Part shown: positions 31,713 through 40,480 of the stretch, piece after piece
Layout: every line of letters begins with the position of its first letter
Position numbering within the stretch: the first letter of the stretch is position 1
Origin: an uncultured bacterium
GTDB lineage: Bacteria > UBP6 > UBA1177
Assembly (NCBI GenBank): GCA_905233945.1
Contig: CAJOFY010000037.1
Span: 1 to 44,234 of the forward strand
DNA: 44,234 nucleotides
Direction: 5' to 3'
Notes under the pieces: generated by a model
What the model saw: only the letters and a program-made list of their open reading frames with translations
Databases searched by the model: none
What the model was told of the DNA's origin: nothing
Translations under genes and position numbers: made by a program

Positions 31713-33650
31713 TTATTTCTTTTCGGTGAAGTCGGCGTCAACTACATCGTCATTCTGGTTCGGGTTGTATTCACCTGGGTTCGGGGCACCCTGAGCACCG
31801 CCTGCGCCGCCCATTCCGTCCATCGGGTTAGCACCGTTTGCCGAAGCCGATTTGTAGATGACTTCTGCAAGTTTGTACGCAGCCTGGTTGAGCTCGTTGA
31901 TGGCGTTTTCGATCCTGGTCGCATCATCCGAAGCCGTCGCATCGCGAAGTGCCTGCAGTTTCGTTTCGATAGCAGCTTTGTCGTCAGCAGTTACTTTGTC
32001 GCCGTATTCTTTGAGCGATTTTTCAGTCGTATAGATCAGCTGTTCCGCATTGTTTTTGGTCTCGATGAGTTTCTTTCTCTTCTCATCTTCCTCTTTGTTC
32101 TTCTCGGCTTCGTTGACCATTCTCTCGATCTCTTCATCGGAAAGTCCGCTTCCCGCCTTAATGACGATCTTGTTCTCTTTGTTCGTGCCAAGGTCTTTCG
32201 CGCTGACGTTGAGAATACCGTTGGCATCGATATCGAAACTTACTTCGATTTTCGGAATACCTCTAGGAGCCGGCGGAATGTCCTTCAGTTCGAATTCGCC
32301 CAGAAGTTTGTTCTGGTTGGCAATAGTTCTTTCGCCCTGGAAAACCCTGATCTGAACGCCCGGCTGATTGTCGACAGCGGTCGAGAAAATCTCTGTTTTC
32401 TTGGTCGGGATCGTGGTGTTTCTCGGGATAAGTTTTGTGAAAACACCGCCCAGAGTTTCGATTCCGAGTGAAAGCGGGGTTACGTCGAGAAGAAGGATAT
32501 CCTTTACATCGCCTTTCAGAACGCCGCCCTGAATTGCCGCACCGATTGCAACGACTTCATCAGGGTTGACACCTTTGTGGAGCTCTTTCTGGAAGAACTC
32601 TTTTACAAGTCTCTGGACTATCGGCATTCTTGTCATACCGCCGACCATAATGACTTCATCGATATCGTTGACTGTAAGTTTCGCATCAGCAAGAACCTTT
32701 CTGCACGGCTCAAGAGTCTTTCTAGCCAAATCTTCGACAAGGCTTTCAAGTTTAGCTCTCGACATCGTGATGTTGAGGTGTTTCGGGCCGGTAGCATCAG
32801 CCGTGATGAACGGAAGGTTGATGTTTGTTTCCATTGTCGAAGAAAGCTCGTGTTTTGCTTTCTCAGCCGCTTCTTTAAGTCTCTGAAGCGCCATTGGGTC
32901 GTTCGAAAGGTCGATTCCCTGATCTTTCTTGAATTCGCTTACAAGGAACTCAATGATTCTCTGGTCGAAGTCTTCGCCACCCAGGAATGTATCACCGTTT
33001 GTCGAAAGAACTTCGAAAACGCCGTCGCCGAGTTCAAGGATTGAAATATCGAATGTTCCGCCGCCGAGGTCGTAAACCGCGATTTTCATATCCTTTCCTT
33101 TGTTGTCGACACCGTATGCAAGCGCTGCAGCGGTAGGCTCGTTTATGATACGGAGAACATTAAGTCCAGCGATCTTGCCGGCATCTTTCGTAGCCTGTCT
33201 CTGAGAGTCGTTGAAGTAAGCAGGAACCGTGATGACTGCATCGGTTACTTTTTCGCCCAGGTACTCTTCAGCGGTCTCTTTCATTTTGCTGAGAACCATA
33301 GCCGAGATCTGCTGCGGGCTGTATTCTTTGTCTTCGATTTTTACCCACGCATCGCCGTTTGCAGCCTTGATGATCTGAAACGGAACGACCGATTTCATCT
33401 TCATGACTTCGGCAGCCTCATACTTTCTTCCGATAAGTCTTTTGATCGAGTAAAGGGTTCTCTGCGGGTTCGTGATGGACTGTCTTTTTGCAAGCTGTCC
33501 GACCAGTCTCTCGCCTTTGTCAGTGAATGCTACGATACTCGGAGTGGTTCTTGAACCTTCCGAATTTGCGATGACCTTAGGCTCTCCGCCTTCCATGATA
33601 CTTACGCAGCTGTTGGTCGTACCAAGGTCAATACCGATAACTTTTCCCAT
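31713..33650 (-). CDS. dnaK: chaperone DnaK (Hsp70)
   Basis: 645 residues from ATG 33650 (GGAGG five bases upstream). [20 protein letters not shown] at the N-terminus, [45 protein letters not shown], then the hydrophobic linker region [19 protein letters not shown] and the substrate-binding domain. The C-terminus ends with the usual acidic tail ([12 protein letters not shown]). ATP-driven chaperone; 20 bp after grpE, and probably co-transcribed with it. Confidence 0.97.
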   Translation of the reverse strand: MGKVIGIDLGTTNSCVSIMEGGEPKVIANSEGSRTTPSIVAFTDKGERLVGQLAKRQSITNPQRTLYSIKRLIGRKYEAAEVMKMKSVVPFQIIKAANGDAWVKIEDKEYSPQQISAMVLSKMKETAEEYLGEKVTDAVITVPAYFNDSQRQATKDAGKIAGLNVLRIINEPTAAALAYGVDNKGKDMKIAVYDLGGGTFDISILELGDGVFEVLSTNGDTFLGGEDFDQRIIEFLVSEFKKDQGIDLSNDPMALQRLKEAAEKAKHELSSTMETNINLPFITADATGPKHLNITMSRAKLESLVEDLARKTLEPCRKVLADAKLTVNDIDEVIMVGGMTRMPIVQRLVKEFFQKELHKGVNPDEVVAIGAAIQGGVLKGDVKDILLLDVTPLSLGIETLGGVFTKLIPRNTTIPTKKTEIFSTAVDNQPGVQIRVFQGERTIANQNKLLGEFELKDIPPAPRGIPKIEVSFDIDANGILNVSAKDLGTNKENKIVIKAGSGLSDEEIERMVNEAEKNKEEDEKRKKLIETKNNAEQLIYTTEKSLKEYGDKVTADDKAAIETKLQALRDATASDDATRIENAINELNQAAYKLAEVIYKSASANGANPMDGMGGAGGAQGAPNPGEYNPNQNDDVVDADFTEKK

Positions 33651-33670
33651 AGTTTCCTCCAATTATAATG

Positions 33671-34495
33671 TTAATAATTACCGTTTTCTTCAATATTTTC
33701 ATTTTCCGGCTTTTCCGCAGTTTCTTCAACTGTTTCCGCCGGAGTTTCATCCGAATTTTCTTCTATCTTTGCTTCAGCTTTTTCTTCAGTTTCGGCAGGT
33801 TTCGTCGCCGGAATACCGCTTGCAACTACGACCATCGCCGGACGGATCACTCTGTCGTGCAGTTTGTAGCACTTTACATACTCAGCAACGATCTCGTTCG
33901 CCTCTTTTCCGTCAACGTTTATCATGCTCATCGCCTGATGGATCGAAGGATCGAACTTCTCGCCGATGCTGCTGATGCAGACGAGACCGTGTTTGTTGCA
34001 GATATTCTCGAACTTTGAAGCCAGATGTTTTATTCCCTGGATGAAAGGATCTTTTTCAGCTTCCTCATTCTTCGGAATAAACTCCATCGCCTTGTCGAAA
34101 TCGTCCTTTACAGTTATGAAATCCTTGAAGAAATCCTCAACCGCGAATTTGATTTTCGAGCGGAACTCGTTTTCGATTCTCGTTTTCTGGTTTCTGTTCT
34201 CGGCAACAAGCGATTTTACACTTGTCTCGAGTTCTGCGATTTTATCATCCTTCAGCTTGAGCTGTTCCTCGACTTTAGCGACCTTTTCCTCAAGTTCTTT
34301 CACGAGTTTGTGATCTTTTTCCTTACCGCCGAACTTGTTGAAGAAGTGTTTTTTCTTCGCTTTTTCGGTTTCACCGCCGAGCTGGTCGGCCAGAGCCTGA
34401 AGATCATTTCCGCCGTCGGCAAGATTTTCGTCGATTTCAATCGCGCCTTCTGCGTTTCTCAAATCTTCACTGTATCTTTTTTCTTCCTCAGTCAT
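33671..34495 (-). CDS. grpE: nucleotide exchange factor GrpE, with acidic extension
   Basis: 274 residues from ATG 34495 (GGAGGAG just upstream; the longer frame to 34561 has no start signal). A long N-terminal coiled coil (KLVKELEEKVAKVEEQLKLK) is followed by the GrpE head (RIENEFRSKIKFAVEDFFKD, GEKFDPSIHQAMSMINVDGK, HDRVIRPAMVVVASG). It is longer than the common ~200 residues because of an acidic N-terminal region and a Glu/Thr/Pro-rich C-terminal tail of about 50 residues. Releases ADP from DnaK. First gene of the chaperone cluster. No CIRCE repeat is seen upstream. Confidence 0.93.
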   Translation of the reverse strand: MTEEEKRYSEDLRNAEGAIEIDENLADGGNDLQALADQLGGETEKAKKKHFFNKFGGKEKDHKLVKELEEKVAKVEEQLKLKDDKIAELETSVKSLVAENRNQKTRIENEFRSKIKFAVEDFFKDFITVKDDFDKAMEFIPKNEEAEKDPFIQGIKHLASKFENICNKHGLVCISSIGEKFDPSIHQAMSMINVDGKEANEIVAEYVKCYKLHDRVIRPAMVVVASGIPATKPAETEEKAEAKIEENSDETPAETVEETAEKPENENIEENGNY

Positions 34496-34564
34496 AACTC
34501 CTCCAAAAGCCAACTGCCTGAAATCATTAGAATCTTCAATCAAGCAACATCCAAAGCGCACTCT

Positions 34565-34592
34565 TATATAAGAACGGTTTTTGCAAAGTCAA
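34565..34592 (-). promoter_or_regulatory. promoter of grpE-dnaK
   Basis: Minus strand TTGACT (34587-34592), 16-bp spacer, TATATA (34565-34570). It reads as a sigma70-type site rather than a sigma32 one. Confidence 0.6.
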
Positions 34593-34630
34593 CACTCAAA
34601 AATCAAAAAAATTTTCAGAGAAGCGATTTC

Positions 34631-34658
34631 TTGCCAAAATCTGGCTACTCAATAAAAT
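34631..34658 (+). promoter_or_regulatory. promoter of the osmC-like gene
   Basis: TTGCCA (34631-34636), 16-bp spacer, TAAAAT (34653-34658), 35 bp before the ATG. Confidence 0.5.
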
Positions 34659-34693
34659 ACCGCCGTTTATTGTTTAACTTAAAGGAGAGAAAA

Positions 34694-35113
34694 ATGGAAA
34701 ACACCGCACCGGTAATCATCAAAGGAGAGTACAAAGGTTCGCTCCGCAACGAAATGACCCACCTCAAATCGAACAACACCATTATGACCGACGCTCCGAC
34801 CGACAACCACGGCAAAGGAGAGGCTTTCTCCCCGACCGACACAGTCTGCGGAGCACTGGCTGCGTGCATGATGACGATCATGGGCATCACCGCTCAGGCT
34901 CACGACTTCAATGTTGACGGCACGAAATACGAAATCAAAAAGACTATGGCTCAGAATCCGCGCCGCATAGGACAAATCGACATCGCCTTCACCTTCCCGA
35001 AACACGACTACACCGAAAAACAGAAGGAAATGCTCAAAAAAGCAGCTGACACCTGCCCAGTTGCTCAGACACTCAGCAAAGAAGTTATCGTAAATATCTC
35101 AATGAATTTCTAA
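34694..35113 (+). CDS. OsmC-family peroxidase-like protein
   Basis: 139 residues, full length for the OsmC/YhfA branch. The two reactive cysteines are present in CGALAACMMTIMG and DTCPVAQTLS, with the usual SPTDTVCG start of the central helix. OsmC/Ohr proteins reduce organic or fatty-acid hydroperoxides with these thiols. AAGGAGAG precedes the ATG. It is the only rightward gene in the last 25 kb and marks the left border of the Rhs locus; its 3' side (35114-35213) holds no clear feature. Confidence 0.88.
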   Translation: MENTAPVIIKGEYKGSLRNEMTHLKSNNTIMTDAPTDNHGKGEAFSPTDTVCGALAACMMTIMGITAQAHDFNVDGTKYEIKKTMAQNPRRIGQIDIAFTFPKHDYTEKQKEMLKKAADTCPVAQTLSKEVIVNISMNF

Positions 35114-35213
35114 CCGGAATCACTTTCCAGCACACTTGCATGGTATAGTGGTCAAGCATTTCTGAACAGAAAAATATATGTAAAAAACAGCGGTCGTCTT
35201 TTGATTTTCTCAA

Positions 35214-35417
35214 TTATTTTAGCCATGGATCCACCTCCGGCTGGGCAAATCCTTTTTGTTGCCACTTTTCATAAGTCGTAGCATCGTAACCGTATTCAGC
35301 ATTTGCCGGAACATGTGGGTTCCTGTAAATCATTGGTCGTCCCGAACCATTATTTCCGTCAAACAAGATAGTTTTCAATGGGTCTTTGTTCACATAGTAG
35401 GGATTTTTGTAAATCAT
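35214..35417 (-). CDS. orphan Rhs C-terminal tail module (tail 4)
   Basis: 67 residues, starting MIYKNPYYVNKDPLKTILFD and ending YEKWQQKGFAQPEVDPWLK. It is a diverged copy of the last ~65 residues of both Rhs proteins at 36605-39091 and 40481-44234. DNA similarity extends a few codons upstream of the ATG (the PNGAIM codons), but there those bases serve as the stop region of the 35417-35920 gene (TAATG overlap). Probably a remnant of a displaced toxin cassette; translation as a free peptide is possible through coupling. Confidence 0.7.
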   Translation of the reverse strand: MIYKNPYYVNKDPLKTILFDGNNGSGRPMIYRNPHVPANAEYGYDATTYEKWQQKGFAQPEVDPWLK

Positions 35418-35920
35418 TATGGCTCCATTGGGTCTCCGTCCGTTAAATCAATTATTTTAGGCTTGTTCATCCTTTCTTCAATGAAATTCTTAATATAAAG
35501 CAGATCTTCTGTTTTGCCTTTAACATAAATTTGAGTTTGTTTATATCCCTTTATATCATTAAGTTTATCAGTATAATTAACAAGTAGAAGATTTTTTCCC
35601 AGAAGTTTTTCCATTTTAACAAAATGAATATCTTCCAACATTATTTCCGGAGCATTTTTTGTAGTGTAATCCATTGCAAGAACAAGACTGTCTGCAAATA
35701 AAAAAATGGTGCACAAATCACCAAAATTGCGCGCAATAACTAACCTTGCTACAACTTTATCATCACCGGCAATAAGTTCACAATCAATTTTTTTAATCCA
35801 ACCTTTTCTTGCCTCAAGTTCTTTAACATGTTTTTCAATTCTTGTATTAACAATGAATTCAACAATGAATACCACGAATAAAAATACAAGCCAAAATATT
35901 ATTATGCAAATACTTACCAT
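35417..35920 (-). CDS. candidate Rhs immunity protein, membrane-anchored (orphan)
   Basis: 167 residues. One N-terminal transmembrane helix (CIIIFWLVFLFVVFIVEFIV) then a soluble domain of about 140 residues (KIDCELIAGDDKVVARLVIA, DLCTIFLFADSLVLAMDYTT, KGKTEDLLYIKNFIEERM) that suggests a PH-like fold on the cytoplasmic side. The start ATG overlaps the last codons of tail 3 by 7 nt, and that tail supplies the GGAGG. Its last codons (DGDPMEP) are read from the start of tail 4 DNA in a different frame. No toxin is left next to it. No named family recognised; the immunity call rests on position. Confidence 0.6.
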   Translation of the reverse strand: MVSICIIIFWLVFLFVVFIVEFIVNTRIEKHVKELEARKGWIKKIDCELIAGDDKVVARLVIARNFGDLCTIFLFADSLVLAMDYTTKNAPEIMLEDIHFVKMEKLLGKNLLLVNYTDKLNDIKGYKQTQIYVKGKTEDLLYIKNFIEERMNKPKIIDLTDGDPMEP

Positions 35921-36162
35921 GATGGGTCAACCTCCGGCTGAATAAACCCGCTTTGCTGCCATTTTTCATAAGTCGTTGAGTCATAACCGTAACTTGCTCC
36001 AGGAACAAAGGGATTCCTATAAATCATGGGCTTGCCAGAGCCGTTATCTCCATCAAAAAGAATGGTTTTCAAAGGATCCTTATTAACATAATACGGATTA
36101 TGATAAATTTTAACTGCTCCGTTTGGACCAGTGCTGTTGTAATTACTTTTTCTCTTTTGCAT
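35914..36162 (-). CDS. orphan Rhs C-terminal tail module (tail 3)
   Basis: 82 residues. After MQKRKSNY the sequence is the conserved tail: NSTGPNGAVKIYHNPYYVNK, then LKTILFDGDNGSGKPMIYRN and TTYEKWQQSGFIQPEVDPSW. The ATG lies inside the 3' end of the candidate immunity gene at 36143-36595 (20-nt overlap), and the stop overlaps the start of the gene at 35417-35920. So it sits seamlessly between two immunity-type genes, without a toxin domain. Confidence 0.7.
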   Translation of the reverse strand: MQKRKSNYNSTGPNGAVKIYHNPYYVNKDPLKTILFDGDNGSGKPMIYRNPFVPGASYGYDSTTYEKWQQSGFIQPEVDPSW

Positions 36163-36595
36163 TGCCTTGGCTTTTTGTTTCCACCATTATTTTCTGACAT
36201 CCTTCAGCGTTGAAAAATTTATCCCCCCTTCCTGTCAACGATATCAAGTACAATCCTTTTGCAGAATTCGGATAATCTTTAAGTTCTGAATAGGAGAAAA
36301 CATATTTTATGCCGACTCTTTCAATAAGAACTTTGTTACCGTCAACTTTGTAATCGACTGTTGATAAATAGGTTACTTCTCCGCCGTTGTCGGAATCTTC
36401 CGACCAGAATTCATGGAAAATAAATTTGGCTTTTTTATTGCTTAGAAAAATGATTTTTGTGTAAAGTTCGCCTTCACAGATACTTTGAAAAGTTTTTCCA
36501 GACAAATAAAAATTGTGTTGTTTTTCTGTTTTTTCTTTCCCAAAAACAGAGAACGAAATCAAAACAACGATCATAAAAAAGAAAAGTTTTTTCAT
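36143..36595 (-). CDS. candidate immunity protein for the 36605-39091 toxin, exported
   Basis: 150 residues with a clear signal peptide (MKKLFFFMIVVLISFSVFG), so it acts in the periplasm. The mature part is beta-rich (FQSICEGELYTKIIFLSNKK, STVDYKVDGNKVLIERVGIK, GLYLISLTGRGDKFF) with two cysteines that may pair. It starts 9 bp after the Rhs stop, and the Rhs TAG stop forms part of its AGGAGG ribosome site. The toxin next to it looks like a peptidoglycan peptidase, which fits a periplasmic immunity protein. No family recognised. Confidence 0.65.
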   Translation of the reverse strand: MKKLFFFMIVVLISFSVFGKEKTEKQHNFYLSGKTFQSICEGELYTKIIFLSNKKAKFIFHEFWSEDSDNGGEVTYLSTVDYKVDGNKVLIERVGIKYVFSYSELKDYPNSAKGLYLISLTGRGDKFFNAEGCQKIMVETKSQGNAKEKK

Positions 36596-36604
36596 GTTGT
36601 CCTC

Positions 36605-36950
36605 CTAATACCAATACGGATCCACATTAGTCTGAGGGAATCCAGATTGTTGAAATTTTTCGTATGTTGTCGAATCATATCCGTATTCTGTACCTGGAAC
36701 AAAGGGATTGCGGTAAATCATGGGCTTACCAGAACCGTTATTGCCATCAAACAAGATAGTTTTTAATGGGTCTTTGTTCACATAGTACGGATTTTTGTAA
36801 ATCATTATTGCACCATTGGGACCAGTACTATTATCAATGAAAACTGGAGGTTGTTCATTTTCACCGCGCTTCAGCATTTTAGCCAAAATATTATTCATTA
36901 AGACTTTTTGTATGGCATCTGAAGTGTCTTCATAAGGATCTGAAGGATAC
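36605..36950 (-). repeat. conserved tail repeat of Rhs (tail 2)
   Basis: Codes for about 112 residues alike in both Rhs proteins and in part in the orphan tails at 35214 and 35914. Markers are YVNKDPLKTILFDGNNGSG and MIYRNPFVPG. Its stop is followed after 9 bp by the next gene's ATG. Confidence 0.75.
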
Positions 36951-39091
36951 TTTTCTGTAAAAGAGGCACCTTCAGGTGTTTGCGTACAATCTCCTTGGCA
37001 TTTTATTATTGTTCCATCAGGTCCAACGGTTACTTTATCACCGTTGGCAAGAGTATATGTTCGAGAACCATCAGAATTTTGAACCATGTGAATCCAATTA
37101 ACAACTCTCGAAAAATCAGCAGTAGCACCGTCTTCGGGATCTGCACTGGCTTGTATTCCTGTTTGTGGAGCTGCAGTTTTTACCCCACTCTTGTTATGTT
37201 GTTCTACGTCGCTGTTTGATGGTTTTTCAGCTGTTCGCCAGCCGACATGAACAACATGGCCAATAGCTCCTTCTGAAGGGCCTTTCTGAATCCCATTTTC
37301 TCCCACTATGGGAGGATATTTTCCTTTCATGTTAGCCTTATCTTCTACAATTATCTGAAAACGTTTACTCCCGACAAATCCGTTGCCATATCTTTCATTT
37401 AGCTTATCTCTTAAAATTCTTGCAAAATTTAATTTTATTTGAGTCGGATTTGCTACATTTCTAAAATTGACATCAACAGCTCCACCCCAATTATGCGCAG
37501 AACCATCATTTCTGTCTCTTTTCCCTGAAGATATTGGAGCTTCTTCCTGAGAATTTGTTGCTTCCATATATGCTTCATCAACAAGCTCTTCCAAATCTTT
37601 TGTTTTTTGTAATAATCCTTCCAATTTCGCATTATCTATTGCTCTCCACAGCCCCGTCGGATCGTTCGCTTCAATAACCATTCCGGCGACATAGGCGAAG
37701 CCGTTGCCGAGGTTATTGGCATCTCCCCAGATTCCTATTGGGTCTTGATTGATGAAACGGTGCATATCGATGTGGTAATAACGGTTGCGCATCCAGTAGA
37801 GATTGGTTTCGGGTTCATAGAGTGAGCCGCCCCACAAGAACGGCGAGATCGCAGCCGTGGTTTTCGGGGTGAAGTCTGCGTTCAGGACTTCGTGTTCTCC
37901 GTAAACGCGGTAACGGTAACGCTCGTATATCGTGCCGTTTCCGTCGGATATTGCGATGACGTTGCCGCGCTCGTCTTTGTGGAACCAGATTCTCTGAAGG
38001 GTCGATTCGTTGGGCGAGCAGTTGCCGTTGCCGTCGTCACTGCATGAAACGGTGTCCATTATGATGTGGTTGTCGGTGCCGTGATCGACATATCTGCGGA
38101 GTTCCCATGCTGTTGTGGTGACCGGATTATCCGAGGTGCGGAGTGTCTTGATTTCTTCGCTGATGATGTCCCAGCCGTCGTAGGCATATTTGTGTGTTCT
38201 TTCGAATGTGTTGTTGTTTTCAGTGTAGTAAACGGTTTTCTCGGTACGCCTGTTGAACGGATCATAGCTGTATTCGACAAGATAATCACTGTTTGCAACG
38301 CTGGTCAGGCGGTTAAGTTTGTCGTAGGTGTAAACGATGTCCGCATTCTGGTCACCGTCAAGGTCTTCACCGGTCATGTTGTTGTTCGAATCGTAGGTGT
38401 ATTTTACCGTGTTGCTGCCGTCTGATTTCTGCGTGAGTCTGTTGAATCCGTCAACTGTCCATGCAAAATTCGTCTGGTTTTCATAACTCGATCTGATGTT
38501 GTGGACACCGTCAAGCTGGAAGTCCTCACAATCGGTTTCAGACTGGTTGCATTTGAAGACATTGTTCCTGTTGTTTGCGCAGGTAGGATCGCTTGAATTG
38601 TAGGCACAGTCGTAATCAACTCTTCTCAGGCGGTAGTATGAGTCATACTGATAGGCAGTTCTGCGGTTTTCCTCGTTTTCCTGCTTTCCGATAAGGTGAA
38701 GCCCTTTGGAATAGGTATATTCATAATCTGCGACAGTAGGAGTATTCAGCGATGTGAAATCCTCTTTTCTGCGGCTTACCTTGCGCCAGTCATTGTAGGT
38801 GTAGGAAAGCTCTGCTGCATGGTTGTTGCTCGAATCAAAATTCTTGTGGATCGAGCTCAGGACATTTCCTGTGCCGTAATTGTATTGAAGCAGCTTTGTT
38901 CCGTCGTATTCAAGAGCTTTCGGAAGTCCGCTGAAAGCTGTTTCAACGATGTTTTTACCGGTCGGAAGCGTGGTTGTTTCAGTCATCACTTTGGTTGAAG
39001 AGTTCCACGAAATCGCGCTTGATACCGTGCCTGAATCAAAGGTTTCGGATTTTATGCTGCCGAAGGAATCTTGCATAAAGAATATACCCAT
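36605..39091 (-). CDS. 5'-truncated Rhs protein with M15-peptidase-like toxin and conserved tail
   Basis: 828 residues. After MGIFFMQ it joins the Rhs core at DSFGSIKSETFDSGT. It keeps about 470 residues of YD-repeat core nearly identical to the neighbouring Rhs, up to the DPTGL end-of-core motif. The toxin region (about residues 480-713) has RNDGSAHNWGGAVDVNF and GHVVHVGW, a His/Asp...His pattern like the SxHxxGxAxD and HxH zinc motifs of M15 peptidoglycan peptidases. A linker with two cysteines leads into the conserved tail (YPSDPYEDTSDAIQKVLMNN onward, 36605-36950). It lacks the front of a full Rhs, so it is probably a silent or reserve tip that must recombine with the full-length gene, though a weak start exists. 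Confidence 0.75.
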   Translation of the reverse strand: MGIFFMQDSFGSIKSETFDSGTVSSAISWNSSTKVMTETTTLPTGKNIVETAFSGLPKALEYDGTKLLQYNYGTGNVLSSIHKNFDSSNNHAAELSYTYNDWRKVSRRKEDFTSLNTPTVADYEYTYSKGLHLIGKQENEENRRTAYQYDSYYRLRRVDYDCAYNSSDPTCANNRNNVFKCNQSETDCEDFQLDGVHNIRSSYENQTNFAWTVDGFNRLTQKSDGSNTVKYTYDSNNNMTGEDLDGDQNADIVYTYDKLNRLTSVANSDYLVEYSYDPFNRRTEKTVYYTENNNTFERTHKYAYDGWDIISEEIKTLRTSDNPVTTTAWELRRYVDHGTDNHIIMDTVSCSDDGNGNCSPNESTLQRIWFHKDERGNVIAISDGNGTIYERYRYRVYGEHEVLNADFTPKTTAAISPFLWGGSLYEPETNLYWMRNRYYHIDMHRFINQDPIGIWGDANNLGNGFAYVAGMVIEANDPTGLWRAIDNAKLEGLLQKTKDLEELVDEAYMEATNSQEEAPISSGKRDRNDGSAHNWGGAVDVNFRNVANPTQIKLNFARILRDKLNERYGNGFVGSKRFQIIVEDKANMKGKYPPIVGENGIQKGPSEGAIGHVVHVGWRTAEKPSNSDVEQHNKSGVKTAAPQTGIQASADPEDGATADFSRVVNWIHMVQNSDGSRTYTLANGDKVTVGPDGTIIKCQGDCTQTPEGASFTEKYPSDPYEDTSDAIQKVLMNNILAKMLKRGENEQPPVFIDNSTGPNGAIMIYKNPYYVNKDPLKTILFDGNNGSGKPMIYRNPFVPGTEYGYDSTTYEKFQQSGFPQTNVDPYWY
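37655..39070 (-). repeat. 1.4-kb Rhs core repeat
   Basis: Nearly identical to 41517-42934 and in the same orientation. It ends abruptly at GCCGAAGGAATC (39070 and 42934), beyond which the two sequences differ. This is long enough for RecA-dependent exchange. Confidence 0.8.
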
Positions 39092-39109
39092 TGAGTGTTT
39101 TCCTTACTT

Positions 39110-40471
39110 TTACATCAAAAATATTTCCGAAATGCAGACATCGTCCGATTTTTCGCCTTTAACAGTTGATTTTATTATTATTTTTATCCAACAATCATTA
39201 GGCAGAGGCATACCTTCGCGTTCAAGATCAAGTATCGTCTTGTTGGTTTCACCGAGTGGATCCTTTTGGATTCTGTCATTCCATACAGGAATATCAGGTT
39301 TAAAATTTTTCTTTGAATCTTCTTGCAGCATTCTGGCATAGTCTTCACACATTGATGAGCACCCGCCTTTGTTTTTACATCTTGTTGTAACATCAAATTC
39401 CGTCACTTTGCCGTTGGCATCGTAAACTGCTTTATTTTTCAGATAGCCGTTCATAACCGAGATATATCCGACTACCGGCATTGGATCAAGCGAGATTTCA
39501 ACAAACTCTTCCTTATCCCTTTTTTTGAAGCACCAGGCTGTTGAAAGATCTCCGTCAAACAGCTTCCTTGCATCGTATCCTTTGAGTGACGATGAAACCT
39601 CAACTTTTGTACCTAATCCCCAAAAATCACCATACATATCGTTAAACCCTTTGCGGTTTTTCTTAAAATATTCAAACATTTCCGAATTTTTGATGTCGTA
39701 CTCAATCGAAAGCGACGGATTCTTGCCGAAATCAAAGTTTTTGCCTGAATATTTGTAGATTTTGTCTTTTTCATTGAAAACTGCGGGGGAGATTTTAACG
39801 ATTTTCCCGCCGATAGAATCAACTTTCTGAGCATCAATCACTATTTCTATTTCGTCTGCTTTTCCCATTCCGAAATACTGTGCAGGTGAAAAATCATACT
39901 GCAGCTTCCTGTTATTCAAAACCGGAATCGAGCTGTCGCTATAAAGGAAATGTAATGCATAAGCGTTCACTGTATATTTTATTGAGACTTTTGTTTCGTG
40001 ATTTTTCGGGAACAGAATTTTGGTAACATACCATCTTTTTATAAAATAATCGCTCATTTCAGGAGGAATAATCGGGTGGCAGGATTTCTCGTTCGGATTA
40101 CAGTCATAGAATTTTTCTATAGTATATTCTGGATATGTCTCGACACCGTTCATTAAAATTGAAAAATTTGTTATGTCTTTATGCAGAGGATCTTGTCTGG
40201 CATCAAAAATATCGACTTCGAAATCTATAGGAAAAGCAAAATCAATGGTTTCGTCTTTCCCCTTGTTGAAATAGATGTAATTGACCTCAATATCAGCGGA
40301 AACGCCGTTTATTTTTATAAAAAGGCTCTCTTTTTTGATTTCGATATCTGATTTTTCCAAGGCAACCAGATTACCTGTCGATTTTAGAGAAGAAAGAATA
40401 TCTATAGGCCCGGCATTCCCAAAAGCACAGAAAGAAAAAAGTAAAATGATTGAAAATACTAAGTTTTTCAT
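39110..40471 (-). CDS. exported DUF4424-like protein with C-terminal discoidin-like domain, candidate immunity
   Basis: 453 residues with a signal peptide (MKNLVFSIILLFSFCAFGNA). The N-terminal ~250 residues resemble DUF4424 proteins (LEKSDIEIKKESLFIKINGV, IEVNYIYFNKGKDETIDFAF). The C-terminal third carries ARKLFDGDLSTAWCFKKRDK and ISLDPMPVVGYISVMNGYLK, typical of F5/8-type or NADase-associated glycan-binding domains. It begins 9 bp after the stop of the full-length Rhs, the same spacing as the other toxin-immunity pair, with GGGGGA before ATG. Candidate immunity protein for the YkuD-like toxin, or a periplasmic shield that binds cell-wall glycan; the size is large for an immunity protein. 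Confidence 0.6.
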   Translation of the reverse strand: MKNLVFSIILLFSFCAFGNAGPIDILSSLKSTGNLVALEKSDIEIKKESLFIKINGVSADIEVNYIYFNKGKDETIDFAFPIDFEVDIFDARQDPLHKDITNFSILMNGVETYPEYTIEKFYDCNPNEKSCHPIIPPEMSDYFIKRWYVTKILFPKNHETKVSIKYTVNAYALHFLYSDSSIPVLNNRKLQYDFSPAQYFGMGKADEIEIVIDAQKVDSIGGKIVKISPAVFNEKDKIYKYSGKNFDFGKNPSLSIEYDIKNSEMFEYFKKNRKGFNDMYGDFWGLGTKVEVSSSLKGYDARKLFDGDLSTAWCFKKRDKEEFVEISLDPMPVVGYISVMNGYLKNKAVYDANGKVTEFDVTTRCKNKGGCSSMCEDYARMLQEDSKKNFKPDIPVWNDRIQKDPLGETNKTILDLEREGMPLPNDCWIKIIIKSTVKGEKSDDVCISEIFLM

Positions 40472-40480
40472 TTTATCCCC

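Noticed and set aside
34496-34693. CIRCE/HrcA or sigma32 control of grpE-dnaK
   Set aside because: No TTAGCACTC-type inverted repeat or heat-shock promoter could be found; only a sigma70-type promoter is visible.
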